The notes below the pieces were generated by a model. It worked only from the letters and a program-made list of their open reading frames with translations. It was not told the DNA's origin and ran no database searches. Position numbers and translations under genes: made by a program. A stretch of DNA of 64,000 nucleotides. Origin: Mycobacterium sp. JS623 (GTDB lineage Bacteria; Actinomycetota; Actinomycetes; Mycobacteriales; Mycobacteriaceae). Location: contig NC_019966.1 in NCBI RefSeq assembly GCF_000328565.1, positions 6,324,001 through 6,388,000 of the forward strand, read 5' to 3'. Of this stretch, positions 33,840-44,408 are shown piece after piece; position 1 is the stretch's first letter; each line of letters starts with the position of its first letter.

Positions 33840-36167
33840 GTGCCTGCCAGCTCACCCGCAAAGTCTGTAAATGCCCGTCTCGCTGCGGAATTGACCGTCG
33901 AGGAAGCGCAGGTCGCCGCCGCTGTGCGACTGCTCGACGAGGGCGCGACCGTGCCATTCATCGCCCGGTACCGAAAAGAGGTGACCGGCAGTCTCGATGA
34001 CGGCCAGCTGCGCATCCTCGAGGAGCGTCTGCAGTATCTGCGTGAGCTCGATGACCGTCGGGCCGCGGTGCTGGCCTCCATCGACGAGCAGGGCAAGCTC
34101 ACCGACGAGTTGAGGGCCGCCCTGATGGTGGCCGACACCAAGTCGCGGGTCGAGGACATCTACCTGCCCTACAAACCGAAGCGACGGACCAAGGCGCAGA
34201 TTGCCCGCGAGGCGGGGCTCGCGCCGTTGGCCGACCGGCTACTGGCCGACCCCACACTGGTGCCGGAGAAGGTGGCTGCGGAGTTTCTGTGCGACAACGT
34301 TGCCGACGCTGCTGCAGCACTGGACGGCGCGCGACACATTCTCGCCGAGCGGGCGGCCGAAGACGCCGAGCTCGTCGGTGCCATCCGGGAAAGGTTCTGG
34401 GCAGGCGGCTCGCTGCGCACGGAGCCGTGGTCGGCCGATGCGGCGAAAAGCCCTGCAGCACAGAAGTTTCGCGACTACTTCGAATTCAGTCAATCACTGG
34501 AGAGCATGCCGTCCCACCGTGTGCTTGCGGTCATGCGAGGCGAGAAGGAAGAGGCGCTCGCGCTCACCTTCGACGGTGGTGATGAAGCGATCTATCACGC
34601 CATGATCGCCAAAACGCTGGGTATCGACATGTCATCGAAGGCCGCGTCGACGCCATGGCTGGCCGCCACCGTCGAGTGGGCATGGCGCACGAAGCTGATG
34701 ATCTCGGGCCGCGTCGACGCCCGCCTGCGGCTGCGGCGCCGCGCCGAGGAAGAGGCCGTGGCGGTGTTCGCCAAGAACCTCAAGGACCTCCTGCTCGCGG
34801 CGCCAGCAGGCAACCGCACGACGCTCGGCCTGGATCCCGGCTTCAGGACCGGAGTCAAGGTCGCGGTCGTCGACGGCACCGGCAAGGTCGTCGACACGTG
34901 CGCGATCTACCCGCATCAGCCCCAGAAACAATGGGACACGGCCAAGGCAACTTTGGCGGCGCTGGTCGCGCGTCACGGCGTCGAGCTCATCGCCGTCGGC
35001 AACGGCACCGCGTCGCGCGAAACCGACGCCCTGGCAACCGAACTCATCGCCGATATCCGGGCCGCGGGCGGCAAGGCACCCGCGAAGGCGATGGTGAGCG
35101 AGGCCGGTGCGTCGGTGTATTCGGCGTCAGCGTATGCGGCGCACGAGCTGCCGACGCTCGACGTGACGCTGCGTGGGGCGGTGTCGATTGCGCGGCGGCT
35201 GCAGGATCCGCTGGCCGAATTGGTGAAGATCGACCCGAAGTCGATCGGCGTTGGGCAGTACCAACACGACATCACGCCTGGGACGCTGGCGCGCAGCCTG
35301 GACGCCGTCGTCGAGGATGCGGTGAACGCGGTGGGTGTCGACCTGAATACGGCGTCCGTTCCCTTGCTGGCGCGGGTGTCCGGGGTATCCGAATCCCTAG
35401 CCGAGGCGATCGTCTCGCACCGTGACACGACGGGACCGTTCGCCAACCGCAAGGCTCTGCTGAAAGTTCCTCGCCTGGGCCCCAAGGCTTTTGAGCAGTG
35501 CGCTGGTTTCCTGCGGATCCGCGGCGGAGACGACCCGATCGATGCGTCGGGCGTGCATCCGGAGGCGTATCCGGTGGTCCGTCGAATCCTGGACCGCTCG
35601 GGGGTGACGCTCGCCGAGCTGATCGGCAACGAGCGATCGTTGCGGTCCCTTGAGCCGGCCGACTTCGCCGACGACCGATTCGGCGTCCCCACGGTGACCG
35701 ACATCCTCGCCGAACTGGAGAAGCCCGGACGCGATCCGCGACCCGCGTTCTCCACGGCCACGTTCGCCGCCGGTGTGGAGAAGGTCGCCGACCTGACGGT
35801 GGGCATGGTGCTGGAAGGCGTCGTCACCAACGTCGCGGCGTTCGGCGCGTTCGTCGACGTCGGTGTGCATCAGGACGGCCTGGTACACGTTTCGGCGATG
35901 GCAGACCGCTTCGTGTCCGACCCGCACGAGGTGGTCCGCTCCGGTCAGGTGGTGCGCGTCAAGGTGGTGGACGTTGATGTCGAGCGTCAGCGGATCGGGC
36001 TGAGCCTGCGGCTCAACGACACGCCGCAACAGAATCGCGGCAAACAGACCGATCAGGGACACGCGAAGCGGCCAAACCCGAATCGTGGCAAGCAGCCTCG
36101 TCAGAAGGCGTCGGACGCAGGGGGATCGATGGCGGATGCCCTGCGTAAGGCGGGCTTCGGCAATTAG
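33840..36167 (+). CDS. tex: Tex family transcription accessory protein
   Basis: This 775-aa protein has the usual Tex length and order: N-terminal Tex helical domain (FIARYRKEVTGSLDDGQL, IYLPYKPKRRTKAQIAREAGL), YqgF/RNase H-like domain (LGLDPGFRTGVKVAVVD), helix-hairpin-helix region (VGQYQHDI, LNTASVPLLARVSGVSESLA) and a C-terminal S1 RNA-binding domain (LEGVVTNVAAFGAFVDVGVHQDG). Tex binds nucleic acid and affects transcription and stress tolerance. The basic Gln/Asn-rich tail after S1 is poorly conserved. GTG start. Confidence 0.95.
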   Translation: MPASSPAKSVNARLAAELTVEEAQVAAAVRLLDEGATVPFIARYRKEVTGSLDDGQLRILEERLQYLRELDDRRAAVLASIDEQGKLTDELRAALMVADTKSRVEDIYLPYKPKRRTKAQIAREAGLAPLADRLLADPTLVPEKVAAEFLCDNVADAAAALDGARHILAERAAEDAELVGAIRERFWAGGSLRTEPWSADAAKSPAAQKFRDYFEFSQSLESMPSHRVLAVMRGEKEEALALTFDGGDEAIYHAMIAKTLGIDMSSKAASTPWLAATVEWAWRTKLMISGRVDARLRLRRRAEEEAVAVFAKNLKDLLLAAPAGNRTTLGLDPGFRTGVKVAVVDGTGKVVDTCAIYPHQPQKQWDTAKATLAALVARHGVELIAVGNGTASRETDALATELIADIRAAGGKAPAKAMVSEAGASVYSASAYAAHELPTLDVTLRGAVSIARRLQDPLAELVKIDPKSIGVGQYQHDITPGTLARSLDAVVEDAVNAVGVDLNTASVPLLARVSGVSESLAEAIVSHRDTTGPFANRKALLKVPRLGPKAFEQCAGFLRIRGGDDPIDASGVHPEAYPVVRRILDRSGVTLAELIGNERSLRSLEPADFADDRFGVPTVTDILAELEKPGRDPRPAFSTATFAAGVEKVADLTVGMVLEGVVTNVAAFGAFVDVGVHQDGLVHVSAMADRFVSDPHEVVRSGQVVRVKVVDVDVERQRIGLSLRLNDTPQQNRGKQTDQGHAKRPNPNRGKQPRQKASDAGGSMADALRKAGFGN

Positions 36168-36262
36168 GCGCCGCTCGTAGTTTCAATCAACTCGCGGGTG
36201 CGCCAGACGTCGCCGGTTTCCGCATCGAAGAAGTACGTCCGCTCATCCGGCAGCGCAAGCCC
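36164..36262 (-). other. Short orphan reading-frame tail
   Basis: A minus-strand frame ends in TAA at 36164-36166, overlapping the Tex stop exactly as real convergent genes do here. Its last codons read LPDERTYFFDAETGDVWRTRELIETTSGA, which look protein-like, but no ATG/GTG/TTG with a ribosome site fits and the frame enters the cellulase gene. It may be a remnant or a very short gene. Confidence 0.25.
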
Positions 36263-36272
36263 AATTCGCGCC

Positions 36273-37265
36273 CTAGTGGCCCGCGTTGCGGGCCAAATTG
36301 ACGGCGAATTCAGTGACGAAGTTGCCCGCCGGGGGATCACCGCGGTTGCAGGAGCCGTCGGATTCACCGGGGCGTTTGATCCACAGGTAGGCGTCGGCGT
36401 GCGCGCCAGCGGTAGCCGTGGTTGGCGGAGTACCCAGTGCCCGTCCGCTTGGGTTGCACCAGTCGAGCGGGGAGTCAGGCGCTGGCCCTGCGCCGTTGCG
36501 CGATGTGTCGACCACGTAGTGCGACCCATTCGTCAGCCCCGAAATCGCTTCGCCATAACCGATTTCGTCTTCGGTGGTGAAGAAGTTAGCGGTGTTGAGG
36601 CTGAAACCCCGAGCCTGCGCGATACCAGCCTGGTTGAGCCGGGCGGCCATCTCGTCGGCACTGTGCCAGCGCAGGTGGCCGGCGTCGATGTAGACGGCCG
36701 CGGCCGGATTGCGAGTCAGGGTTTCAACGGCGTAGCGAATCAAGTCGTAGCGTTCCTGGCGCTGATCAGCCGACAGGCAGTCGGCCATGGCGAGGGCATC
36801 GGGTTCGACGACGATCGCCGCGGGCGACCCGCCTATGTCGGCGGCGATACCGTCGATCCAGCCTTTGTAGTCCGCAGCCGTCGCGAACCCTCCCGCAGCG
36901 AAACTGCCGCAATCACGGTGCGGGATGCCATAGAGCGCGAACACCGGCATGGCACCGGCCGCCTGCGCGTCACCGACGTACTTCGCCACCGTCGCTGCCG
37001 ACGAGCCCTGCACGAGCCAGTACGCCTGGGGTGTGTTGGCGATCGCGGTCAGCTCGGGGCTCGGCGGGTCGGCTTTCTGCGCGGCGCGCATGGCCGTCGA
37101 GGTCGGGTTGACGTAGAAGGACGCCCCGGCCAACGGGTTTCCCTCGTCGGCGGCCAACCGCACCGCCGGGGCGGGCGTCGGGTCGGCCGCGACGGCCAGG
37201 CCAGCGATGGCCACCACGGTCAGGAGGGGAGCGATCCAGCGCGCGACGGCGCCGGCAGCTGACAT
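36273..37265 (-). CDS. Secreted glycoside hydrolase family 6 (endoglucanase, CelA1-like)
   Basis: This is a 330-aa protein from ATG 37265 with a signal/TM segment (WIAPLLTVVAIAGLAVAADP) and a GH6 catalytic domain: FYVNPTSTAMRAAQ, LYGIPHRDCGSFAAGG (catalytic-acid region), IVVEPDALAMADC, YIDAGHLRWHS, NTANFFTTEDE, DTSRNGAGP and DAYLWIKRPGESDG. It cleaves beta-1,4-glucan with inversion. Mycobacteria make similar enzymes that may act on cellulose-like biofilm polymers. No cellulose-binding module is present. Confidence 0.9.
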   Translation of the reverse strand: MSAAGAVARWIAPLLTVVAIAGLAVAADPTPAPAVRLAADEGNPLAGASFYVNPTSTAMRAAQKADPPSPELTAIANTPQAYWLVQGSSAATVAKYVGDAQAAGAMPVFALYGIPHRDCGSFAAGGFATAADYKGWIDGIAADIGGSPAAIVVEPDALAMADCLSADQRQERYDLIRYAVETLTRNPAAAVYIDAGHLRWHSADEMAARLNQAGIAQARGFSLNTANFFTTEDEIGYGEAISGLTNGSHYVVDTSRNGAGPAPDSPLDWCNPSGRALGTPPTTATAGAHADAYLWIKRPGESDGSCNRGDPPAGNFVTEFAVNLARNAGH

Positions 37266-37319
37266 CACCTCGGAAAAATTAGTGGTTCAACGCGTCGAGC
37301 GCCAATCCTGCGCCGTTTG

Positions 37320-38663
37320 TCACGCCTTGCCGAGGGTGACTTGGGTCGTTTGGGTCGCACCGGATTCGTCGACGTAACTCAACGAAACGGTGTCGCCGGG
37401 CGCTTTCGATCGAACCGCGGCCACCAGAGCTTCCGGACCGTCGATCACCTCATTGTCGAGCTTGGTGATCACCGCGCCACGTGGAATGCCCGCAGTCGCC
37501 GCGGGACCGCCATCGACGACCTCACCAACGGCCGCTCCGCCACCCTTCACCCCGTCGCTGCTGAGCTGCACGCCGAGGGAGCCGTGGCTGGCGGTGCCGG
37601 TGGAAACGAGCTCGTCGGCGATGCGTTTGGCCTGATCGGCCGGAATCGCAAAGCCCAGCCCGATCGATCCGCTCTGGCCGCCGCCGGCGCCACCGTCGCC
37701 GCCCATGCTCGCGATCGCGGAGTTCACCCCGATCAGCTCGCCGTTCATGTTCACCAGTGCGCCGCCGGAATTGCCAGGATTGATTGCCGCGTCGGTCTGG
37801 ATGGCATCGATCACGGAGACGTTGCCCCCGCCACCGTCACCTGCGGCGACCGGCCGATTCAGCGCGCTGACGATGCCGTTGGTCACGGTGCCCTGCAGAC
37901 CCAGGGGTGAGCCGATCGCCACCACCTGCTCACCGACCTTCACATCCTTGGACGACCCCATTGCGATCGGCGTCAATCCGGAAACCCCTTGCGCGCGCAC
38001 AACCGCAAGATCCCCGCTGGGGTCGGTGCCCACGACTGTGAACGGCGCCGTCTGGCCATTGGCGAAAGTCACGGTCTTGGTGATCCCACCACCGCCGGTG
38101 GAGTCGGATAGGGCGCGCCCGGCTCCCTGATCATTGCCGGCAGCGGGAGCGACGACGTGGTTGTTGGTCAGGATGAGGCCGTCGGCAGTCAACACGATGC
38201 CGGATCCGGTGTCGCCTTGGCCGCCCGTGTCGATCTGGAGCTTGACGACACTGGGCATCACTTTGGCCGCGACCTGTTCGACCGAGCCGGCGGGCGCCTT
38301 GGCTGCGGGCTGGGGCGACAGCGGCGCTTGAGCGATGGGCGGTTTGGTGGCCGGCTTGTCGTGGGCTAGCGAAACAGCGCCCACGGTGGCGGCACCGAGT
38401 CCACCACCAACCACCGCGGCGACCGCAGCTCCGGCGATGACGGCGCCGCGACGAGAACCCTTCGGCCGAATCGTGGGTATCGGCGCTGTAATCGCTTGGT
38501 GTGCAGCGTGATACGGGCCAGTCGGCGACTGGGTGTAGCGATAGTCGTAGCGCAGATGCGACGGAATGTAGGCGTAGGAATCCGGGTTGGCTTCTCCCGC
38601 AGGTTGACTCGGATGCGGCTGAGTGCCGGGCTGATCCGTGGGATACCGCGGAGGGTTGGTCAT
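37320..38663 (-). CDS. pepD: HtrA-type membrane serine protease PepD
   Basis: This 447-aa protein has a Pro/Tyr-rich cytoplasmic N-terminus (about 1-70), one TM (AVIAGAAVAAVVGGGLGAAT), a trypsin-like protease with His in LTNNHVV, Asp in SGDLAVVR and Ser in NPGNSGGALV, and a C-terminal PDZ domain (GSLGVQLSSDGV, AGIPRGAVITKLDNEVI). It closely resembles M. tuberculosis PepD (Rv0983) from memory, but the mprAB genes that precede Rv0983 are absent here. It acts in envelope stress. Direct repeats lie 65-80 bp upstream of its ATG. Confidence 0.9.
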   Translation of the reverse strand: MTNPPRYPTDQPGTQPHPSQPAGEANPDSYAYIPSHLRYDYRYTQSPTGPYHAAHQAITAPIPTIRPKGSRRGAVIAGAAVAAVVGGGLGAATVGAVSLAHDKPATKPPIAQAPLSPQPAAKAPAGSVEQVAAKVMPSVVKLQIDTGGQGDTGSGIVLTADGLILTNNHVVAPAAGNDQGAGRALSDSTGGGGITKTVTFANGQTAPFTVVGTDPSGDLAVVRAQGVSGLTPIAMGSSKDVKVGEQVVAIGSPLGLQGTVTNGIVSALNRPVAAGDGGGGNVSVIDAIQTDAAINPGNSGGALVNMNGELIGVNSAIASMGGDGGAGGGQSGSIGLGFAIPADQAKRIADELVSTGTASHGSLGVQLSSDGVKGGGAAVGEVVDGGPAATAGIPRGAVITKLDNEVIDGPEALVAAVRSKAPGDTVSLSYVDESGATQTTQVTLGKA

Positions 38664-38727
38664 GTTGTTTCGTTCCTTCTGAATCGTGAGTCAGCCCAGT
38701 GGCTTAAGCACAAGGTGCCGACGATTG

Positions 38728-38744
38728 CTGAGACAGAACTGAGA
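38728..38744 (-). promoter_or_regulatory. CTCAG direct repeats upstream of pepD
   Basis: On the minus strand CTCAG-N6-CTCAG (plus-strand CTGAG at 38728 and 38739) has an 11-bp period, with an imperfect third unit at 38750. In M. tuberculosis pepD is a target of MprA, an OmpR-family regulator that binds direct repeats of this general kind, so this is a likely response-regulator box. Confidence 0.55.
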
Positions 38745-38843
38745 GGCTGCTCAGGGAAGCCCGAGACTTTGCTCCGGGTGCCCGCGCGTTAGTGTGCTTT
38801 GGTCGGCCTCAGCGAACAAGTCGATAGAAGAGTTGAGCAATTC

Positions 38844-39866
38844 ATGACTGCACCAGCAGAGTCGTCTCCGCTTGAAGCGCGGGTGGGCCACTACTACCAG
38901 ATGGACGGCACCTACCTGGTGGGCCGCGAGAAGTTGCGTGAATACGCCCGTGCAGTGCAGGACTACCACCCCGCGCATTGGGACGTCGCCGCTGCCGCTG
39001 AGCTGGGCTACTCGGACGTCATCGCGCCGCTGACATTCACCTCGGCGCCCGGTATGCAGTGCAACCGCCGGATGTTCGAACAGATTGTGGTCGGTTACGA
39101 CACCTACCTGCAGACCGAGGAAGTCTTCGAGCAGCACCGCCCGATCGTCGCCGGCGACGAGCTGACCATCGACGTGGAACTGTCGTCGGTCCGCAGGACC
39201 GCAGGCAGAGACTTCATCACCGTCACCAACACTTTCACCGATGCCGCCGGCGAGCGGGTGCACACACTGCACACCACCGTCGTCGGCGTCACCGCCGAGG
39301 ACATCGACGCGGGGGTCAAGACGGCCGTGCAGAACGCGATGATGCACGACATGAACATCCTGGACGTCGGCAAGGCCGCCTATGAGAGGGCGGTACGCCC
39401 GGAGGGTGATATTCGGATCTCCGACGGAGGCCTGGCCCGCACGCCTGGGACTCCGAACTTCGACGACGTGAAGGTCGGCGACGCGTTGCCGGTCCATCAC
39501 ACCCGACTGTCGCGGGGCGACCTGGTGAACTATGCCGGGGTGGCAGGCGACGCCAACCCGATTCACTGGGACGAGGGCATTGCCAAACTGGCGGGGCTGC
39601 CCGACGTGATCGCCCACGGGATGCTCACCATGGGGCTGGGCGCCGGATACGCCTCCGCGTGGTTGGGTGACCCCGGTGCGGTTACCCGCTACACGGTGCG
39701 GTTGTCGGCGCCCGCGATCGTCTCGGCCGAGGGCACCGACATCGAGTTCAGCGGCCGGATCAAGTCGCTGGACCCGGCGACCCGCGGGGGTGTCGTCATC
39801 GTCTCTGCGAAGTCCGCCGGCAAGAAGATCTTCGGCATGGCGACGCTCGAGGTCCGGTTTCGCTGA
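38844..39866 (+). CDS. Fused HadA/HadB-type (3R)-hydroxyacyl dehydratase
   Basis: This 340-aa protein consists of two hot-dog domains. The N-terminal FAS1-like dehydratase half (YYQMDGTYLVGREKLREYARAVQDYHPAHWD, VIAPLTFTSAPGMQ) is followed by a MaoC-like half with the hydratase motif YAGVAGDANPIHWDE and HGMLTMGLGAGYA. It would dehydrate (3R)-hydroxyacyl-ACP or -CoA, as the HadAB complex does in FAS-II, but in one chain. ATG 38844 is preferred; the open frame begins 15 codons earlier. The next gene starts 36 bp later. Confidence 0.87.
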   Translation: MTAPAESSPLEARVGHYYQMDGTYLVGREKLREYARAVQDYHPAHWDVAAAAELGYSDVIAPLTFTSAPGMQCNRRMFEQIVVGYDTYLQTEEVFEQHRPIVAGDELTIDVELSSVRRTAGRDFITVTNTFTDAAGERVHTLHTTVVGVTAEDIDAGVKTAVQNAMMHDMNILDVGKAAYERAVRPEGDIRISDGGLARTPGTPNFDDVKVGDALPVHHTRLSRGDLVNYAGVAGDANPIHWDEGIAKLAGLPDVIAHGMLTMGLGAGYASAWLGDPGAVTRYTVRLSAPAIVSAEGTDIEFSGRIKSLDPATRGGVVIVSAKSAGKKIFGMATLEVRFR

Positions 39867-39902
39867 GGGGCCACCGCCGGGGCTGGGCGCCCCGTCAGTA
39901 GC

Positions 39903-40550
39903 GTGACTTTTGTGAACGCCCTTCGTGTGTCTTCCGTCGCTGTCCTGGCCTGCCTCACGTCGCTCGCCGTGACGTTGTCCGGATGCGGCGCCGATAAGGC
40001 CGCCAAGGAGACGCCGTCGGCAAGCGCATCGTCATCACCAGTCTCCGACGTGTTCACACCGCCCGCGTCCGCACAGACGCCGACCGGAGACGGCGGCTGC
40101 CCGTCCGCAGCGCAGACGAACGCAGCGCCGGAGTGGACTCTGCCTGGAGCGACCGGAAGCGTGGCAGTGACGGGGCCCACGGACTCGGCTGCGCCGCGCA
40201 TTCAGGTGACCGCACCGTTCAGCGTGACCGAAACCCAAGTGCATACGTTGAAGCCCGGTGACGGCCCGGTGGTCGCGGCCACCGCGAAGGTGTTCGTCTG
40301 CTACATGGGAGTCAACGGACGCGACGGCTCGGTGTTCGACAGCACCTACGAACGCGGTGCCCCCATTGACTTTTCGCTCGACGGAGTGGTGCCGGGCTTC
40401 CAGAAGGCGATCGCAGGACAGAAAGTCGGCTCCACGGTCGCCGTCGCAATGACGTCCACCGACGGCTATCCGGAGGGTCAGCCCAGTGCGGGGATTCAGC
40501 CGGGCGACACGCTCATCTTCGCGATCAAGATCTTGGACGCATCGGGTTAG
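39903..40550 (+). CDS. FKBP-type peptidyl-prolyl isomerase lipoprotein
   Basis: This 215-aa protein has a lipobox LSGC (Cys28 from the GTG at 39903; GTG 39912 is equally possible), a Ser/Ala-rich linker and a C-terminal FKBP domain (VFVCYMGVNGRDGSVFDSTYERGAPIDFSLDGVVPGFQKAIAG split over several strands, ending DTLIFAIKILD). It is a likely extracytoplasmic folding helper. The FKBP core lacks some aromatic pocket residues of eukaryotic FKBPs, so activity may be weak. Confidence 0.87.
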   Translation: MTFVNALRVSSVAVLACLTSLAVTLSGCGADKAAKETPSASASSSPVSDVFTPPASAQTPTGDGGCPSAAQTNAAPEWTLPGATGSVAVTGPTDSAAPRIQVTAPFSVTETQVHTLKPGDGPVVAATAKVFVCYMGVNGRDGSVFDSTYERGAPIDFSLDGVVPGFQKAIAGQKVGSTVAVAMTSTDGYPEGQPSAGIQPGDTLIFAIKILDASG

Positions 40551-40612
40551 GCACTGCACGTACCTGTCGGGGTAACGTTTTCTAGAGTTCCGTGCAACTA
40601 CAGGAGCGGCCA

Positions 40613-41107
40613 GTGGATCTCGGTGTGTGGGGTGATCTCACGATCCTCGCTGCGGTGATGGAAATAGTGTTCGCCACTTGCGTATTCACTTACATCGGTC
40701 GGTTGGAGAAGCGCACATCGCATCCTCTCGGTGAAAAGGTGGGCGCCCATAAAGAGGTGCTGGCCAAACTTCGCAAGCGCGAACCGATGTCGCAAGACGA
40801 AGTGGATTATGCGGCCGAACTGATTGCCGACGCTCGTTCACCGCTCGCGTACGCGATACCCGCGGCCCTGTTCACCATGGGATTCTTCTACGTCGTCGGC
40901 TGTCTGTTCATGCTCCACCTCGATGGTGGTCATCCCTCGTTCCGAACGTTCATCGGCGGCATCCCGATGTTGACCTCCATGAACATCGCCGCCCAGTTGC
41001 GTAGGGTCGCGGCGTTGAAGAGGCGGCTGGTCGACATTCCGGTTTCTCAAGAGCGCGGCGGAGTTTCGGCGGCAGCGGGATCGGCGTCGACCCACAGCGG
41101 TAGCTGA
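40613..41107 (+). CDS. Membrane protein of unknown function
   Basis: This is a 164-aa protein with a TM helix near the N-terminus ([20 protein letters not shown]) and a second hydrophobic pair near the middle ([24 protein letters not shown], with a further [17 protein letters not shown]). GTG 40613 has an AGGAG six bases before it; an earlier GTG at 40592 lacks one. The 3' end overlaps the convergent MmpL gene by 61 bp. No family recognised. Confidence 0.65.
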   Translation: MDLGVWGDLTILAAVMEIVFATCVFTYIGRLEKRTSHPLGEKVGAHKEVLAKLRKREPMSQDEVDYAAELIADARSPLAYAIPAALFTMGFFYVVGCLFMLHLDGGHPSFRTFIGGIPMLTSMNIAAQLRRVAALKRRLVDIPVSQERGGVSAAAGSASTHSGS

Positions 41108-43926
41108 CGACCTGCTGCCTGCGACCCGAATGCTTGTCGGGCGGGGCGCTGACGCACGTTCAGCGGCCACCAGAACCAGCGGCCGAGCAGCGCTGCGACG
41201 GCCGGAGTCATGAATGACCGCACGATCAGCGTGTCGAACAGCAGGCCGAGCGCGATCGTAGTGCCGATCTGACCCAGAATCCGCAAGTCGGCGAAGATGA
41301 ACGACGCCATGGTGGCGGCGAACACCAGACCAGCCGCCGTCACCACGGCACCGGAGCCCGCCATCGCCCGGATGATGCCGGTGTTCAAGCCGGCGCCGAT
41401 CTCCTCCTTGAACCGAGATATGAGCAACAGGTTGTAGTCCGAGCCCACCGCCAACAGCAGGATTACGGCCAATGCCAGCACGATCCAGAACAACTTGATA
41501 CCGAAGATGTCCTGCCAGATCAGCACGGAGAGACCAAAAGAGGCGCCCAACGACAGCGCAACGGTACCCACGATGACGAAAGCAGCGACGAGGCTTCGGG
41601 TAATGAACATCATGACGAGCAAGATCAGGCTGAGCGCAGCGATACCGGCGATCATGAGGTCGTATTTGGCGCCGTCCTGGATGTCCTTGTAGGTGGCGGC
41701 GGTGCCTGCGATGAAGATCTTGGATCCGGCGAGCGGTGTGCCCTTGACCGCTTCCTGCGCGGAGTGCCTGATGCCGTCGATGTGCGAAATGCCTTCTGGC
41801 GTAGCGGGATCGCCTTCGTGGGTGATGATCATGCGCGCGGCTTTGCCATCCGGTGACAGGAACAGCTTGAGCCCGCGCTGGAATTCGGGATTGGTGAACG
41901 CCTCGGGCGGTAGGTAGAACGAGTCGTCGGTTTTCGACGCGTCGTAGGCCTGGCCGAGGGCGGTCGAGTTCTGCAGTGCCGCCTCCGTCTGGTCGTTGAT
42001 ACCTGAGGTGGTGGCGTAATTGGTCAGTGTCAGGTCGCGATTGGTCTGTTGGCTCGCGATCTGGGGCGGGATCAAGGCGAGCAGCTTGGGCTGCAGCTCG
42101 TCAAGCTTGGCGATGCTTCCTGACACGTTGGCCAATTGGTCGGTCAGCGCATCGATGCCGTCGAGTGCGTCGAACAGCGACCTCAGCGCCCAGCACGCTG
42201 GGATATCGAAACAGTGTGGCTCCCAATAGAAGTAATTGCGCAGCGGCCGGAAGAAGTCGTCGAAGTTGGCGATCTTGTCGCGCAGGTCTTGGGCGGTGGC
42301 AACGGTGTCTTTGAACGCCTGTGTCTGCTCATCAGTGACGGCGGCAGATTGCTGCTGTAGCGAATACTGCTGCCGCAGAATGTTGATCGAGTCGTTGATC
42401 ACGTCGACCTGCTTGAGCAGATCAGCGCCGCGGGCCTGCTGAAACGGCAGGTTGTTTATCTGCGAGGCGCTGCCCGCGCTGATCTGGAACGGTATCGACG
42501 TGTGGTCCAGGGGCGTGCCCAAAGGCCGGGTGATCGACTGCACCTGAGCGATGCCGTCGGTGTGGAAGACGGCTTTGGCGACGCGCTCCAGCAGGATCAT
42601 GTCGGTGGAATTGCGAAGATCGTGGTCGGCTTCGACCATCAGCAGTTCGGGATTCAACCGGGCTTGCGAGAAGTGCCGCTCTGCCGCGGTGTAGCCGACA
42701 TTGGCGGGCGCGGTGGCGGGCATGTAGGACCGGGCGTCGTAGCTCGTCGTGTAGCGCGGAAGGGCGAGGAGGCCGATGAGGGCGATGGCGATCGTCGCCA
42801 TCAGGATCGGCACGGGCCAGCGGACGATGGCCGTGCCGACGCGTCGCCAACCCCGGGTGTTCATCACACGGTTGGGTTCGAACAGACCGAAGTGGCGACC
42901 GATGATCAGTAAGGCCGGCGCCAAGGTCAACGCCGCGACCACTGCGACAAGGACGCCAATGCCGGCGGGGACACCGAGGCTGTTGAAATACGGGAGTCGA
43001 GTGAAGGTCAGACAGAGGACCGCCCCGGCGATCGTCAGACCGGAACCCAAGATGATGTGTGCGGTTCCGTGGTACATCGTGTTGAACGCGGGGATGCGAT
43101 CCTGCCCGGCGTAACGCGCTTCGTGAAAACGCCCGAGAATGAAGATCGCATAGTCGGTTCCGGCGGCAATGACCAAGAGCGTCAGCAGATTGGTGGAGTA
43201 CGTCGACAACTGGATGATGCCGGCGTTCGCGAGTACGGCGACGACTCCGCGGGAGGCGGTCAATTCGATCATCACCGTGAAGATCACGAGGAACACCGTG
43301 GTGAGACGACGGTAGAGCGAGAACAGCATCACCGCGATCACCCCGATGGTGATCAGGGTGGTTTTCAGCGTGCCGTGCCGGCCCACCTCGAACTGATCGG
43401 TGACCAGCGGCGCGGCGCCGGTGACATAGGCCTTCAGGCCCGGGGGCGGTGGCGTGTGGTCGACGATGTTGCGCACTGAGTCGACGGATTCATTGGCCAG
43501 CGACTCGCCCTGGTTGCCTGCGAGATACAGCTGCACCAGCGCCGCCTTACCGTCGGAGCTCTGCGAGCCGGCCGCCGTCAGCGGATCTCCCCAGAAATTC
43601 TGGATGTGCTGGACGTGTTTGGTGTCCTGTTCGAGCTTCTTGATCAGGCCGTCGTAGTAGTGGTGTGCGTCGGCGCCGAGCGGCTGGTCGCCCTCCAGCA
43701 CGATCATTGCCGAACTGTCCGAGTCGAATTCGCCGAACACTTTGCCGATACGTTTGGCGGCCTGCAATGAGGGTGAATCCTGCGGGCTCAGCGACACGTT
43801 GTGTGCTTGGGCGACCGTCTCCAATTGCGGCACAAAGACATTCGTCACCACAGCAAGGCCGAGCCAAAACAGCGCGATGAGCACCGCGTACCGGCGGATG
43901 AGGTTGGGAACCCGCTGGGTCGTCAT
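41047..43926 (-). CDS. MmpL-family RND transporter
   Basis: This 959-aa protein has two MMPL membrane domains (TM bundles around residues 185-375 and 760-930) separated by large periplasmic loops, the standard MmpL4/MmpL5 layout. Landmarks are [20 protein letters not shown], with the proton-relay GTDY motif, and the matching [19 protein letters not shown] in the second half. The pair exports siderophores, lipids or drugs in mycobacteria; this one's cargo is unknown. It overlaps mmpS by 4 bp. The plus-strand membrane protein gene overlaps its end. Confidence 0.93.
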   Translation of the reverse strand: MTTQRVPNLIRRYAVLIALFWLGLAVVTNVFVPQLETVAQAHNVSLSPQDSPSLQAAKRIGKVFGEFDSDSSAMIVLEGDQPLGADAHHYYDGLIKKLEQDTKHVQHIQNFWGDPLTAAGSQSSDGKAALVQLYLAGNQGESLANESVDSVRNIVDHTPPPPGLKAYVTGAAPLVTDQFEVGRHGTLKTTLITIGVIAVMLFSLYRRLTTVFLVIFTVMIELTASRGVVAVLANAGIIQLSTYSTNLLTLLVIAAGTDYAIFILGRFHEARYAGQDRIPAFNTMYHGTAHIILGSGLTIAGAVLCLTFTRLPYFNSLGVPAGIGVLVAVVAALTLAPALLIIGRHFGLFEPNRVMNTRGWRRVGTAIVRWPVPILMATIAIALIGLLALPRYTTSYDARSYMPATAPANVGYTAAERHFSQARLNPELLMVEADHDLRNSTDMILLERVAKAVFHTDGIAQVQSITRPLGTPLDHTSIPFQISAGSASQINNLPFQQARGADLLKQVDVINDSINILRQQYSLQQQSAAVTDEQTQAFKDTVATAQDLRDKIANFDDFFRPLRNYFYWEPHCFDIPACWALRSLFDALDGIDALTDQLANVSGSIAKLDELQPKLLALIPPQIASQQTNRDLTLTNYATTSGINDQTEAALQNSTALGQAYDASKTDDSFYLPPEAFTNPEFQRGLKLFLSPDGKAARMIITHEGDPATPEGISHIDGIRHSAQEAVKGTPLAGSKIFIAGTAATYKDIQDGAKYDLMIAGIAALSLILLVMMFITRSLVAAFVIVGTVALSLGASFGLSVLIWQDIFGIKLFWIVLALAVILLLAVGSDYNLLLISRFKEEIGAGLNTGIIRAMAGSGAVVTAAGLVFAATMASFIFADLRILGQIGTTIALGLLFDTLIVRSFMTPAVAALLGRWFWWPLNVRQRPARQAFGSQAAGRQLPLWVDADPAAAETPPRS

Positions 43927-44384
43927 CCGGATTTGTCCAGGCAGTAGGTGAAGGCGTTCAGGGTGTTGACCGTTCTTTCGTCTTTGACGACGTCGTCGAT
44001 CTTGATTCGGCAGCCGAGGGAGTCGCTGTCGCCTTGGGCGGAGACGTTGACGAAGACGGCCGGTTGGGTGGTGGTGGTGTCATAGGACCAGGGCAGGGTC
44101 GCGGCGTCGACACGCTGGGGTTGGGCGTTGACGTCGAGGTAGGTGATGGTCGCGGTGGTGCCCGGTGGGCCGTAGACCTCCATGACGACGTGCTTGGGGT
44201 TGAACGGGTGGATCTCGTTGGCGGCTGCGCTGGGGGTGGAGGTGACGTCTTTGGAGCCGAAGATGCCGTTCAGCCGGTACACAGCGAATCCCGCGACCGC
44301 GATGACGAGGATCGCGACCAGAAGCATCCAGCGTCGCAACACTCGGCTTCCGAGCGAAACCCGCTGCATCCGTGACCCTTTCAT
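43923..44384 (-). CDS. MmpS-family accessory protein
   Basis: This 153-aa protein has one N-terminal TM ([22 protein letters not shown]) and an extracytoplasmic beta-sandwich: [75 protein letters not shown] with two Cys. It is the partner of the MmpL gene that follows (ATGA overlap). ATG 44384 is used; ATG 44369 is an alternative. Two palindromes lie just upstream. Confidence 0.92.
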   Translation of the reverse strand: MKGSRMQRVSLGSRVLRRWMLLVAILVIAVAGFAVYRLNGIFGSKDVTSTPSAAANEIHPFNPKHVVMEVYGPPGTTATITYLDVNAQPQRVDAATLPWSYDTTTTQPAVFVNVSAQGDSDSLGCRIKIDDVVKDERTVNTLNAFTYCLDKSG

Positions 44385-44408
44385 GAGCGGCGACAGGCGC
44401 GGTCGGTA

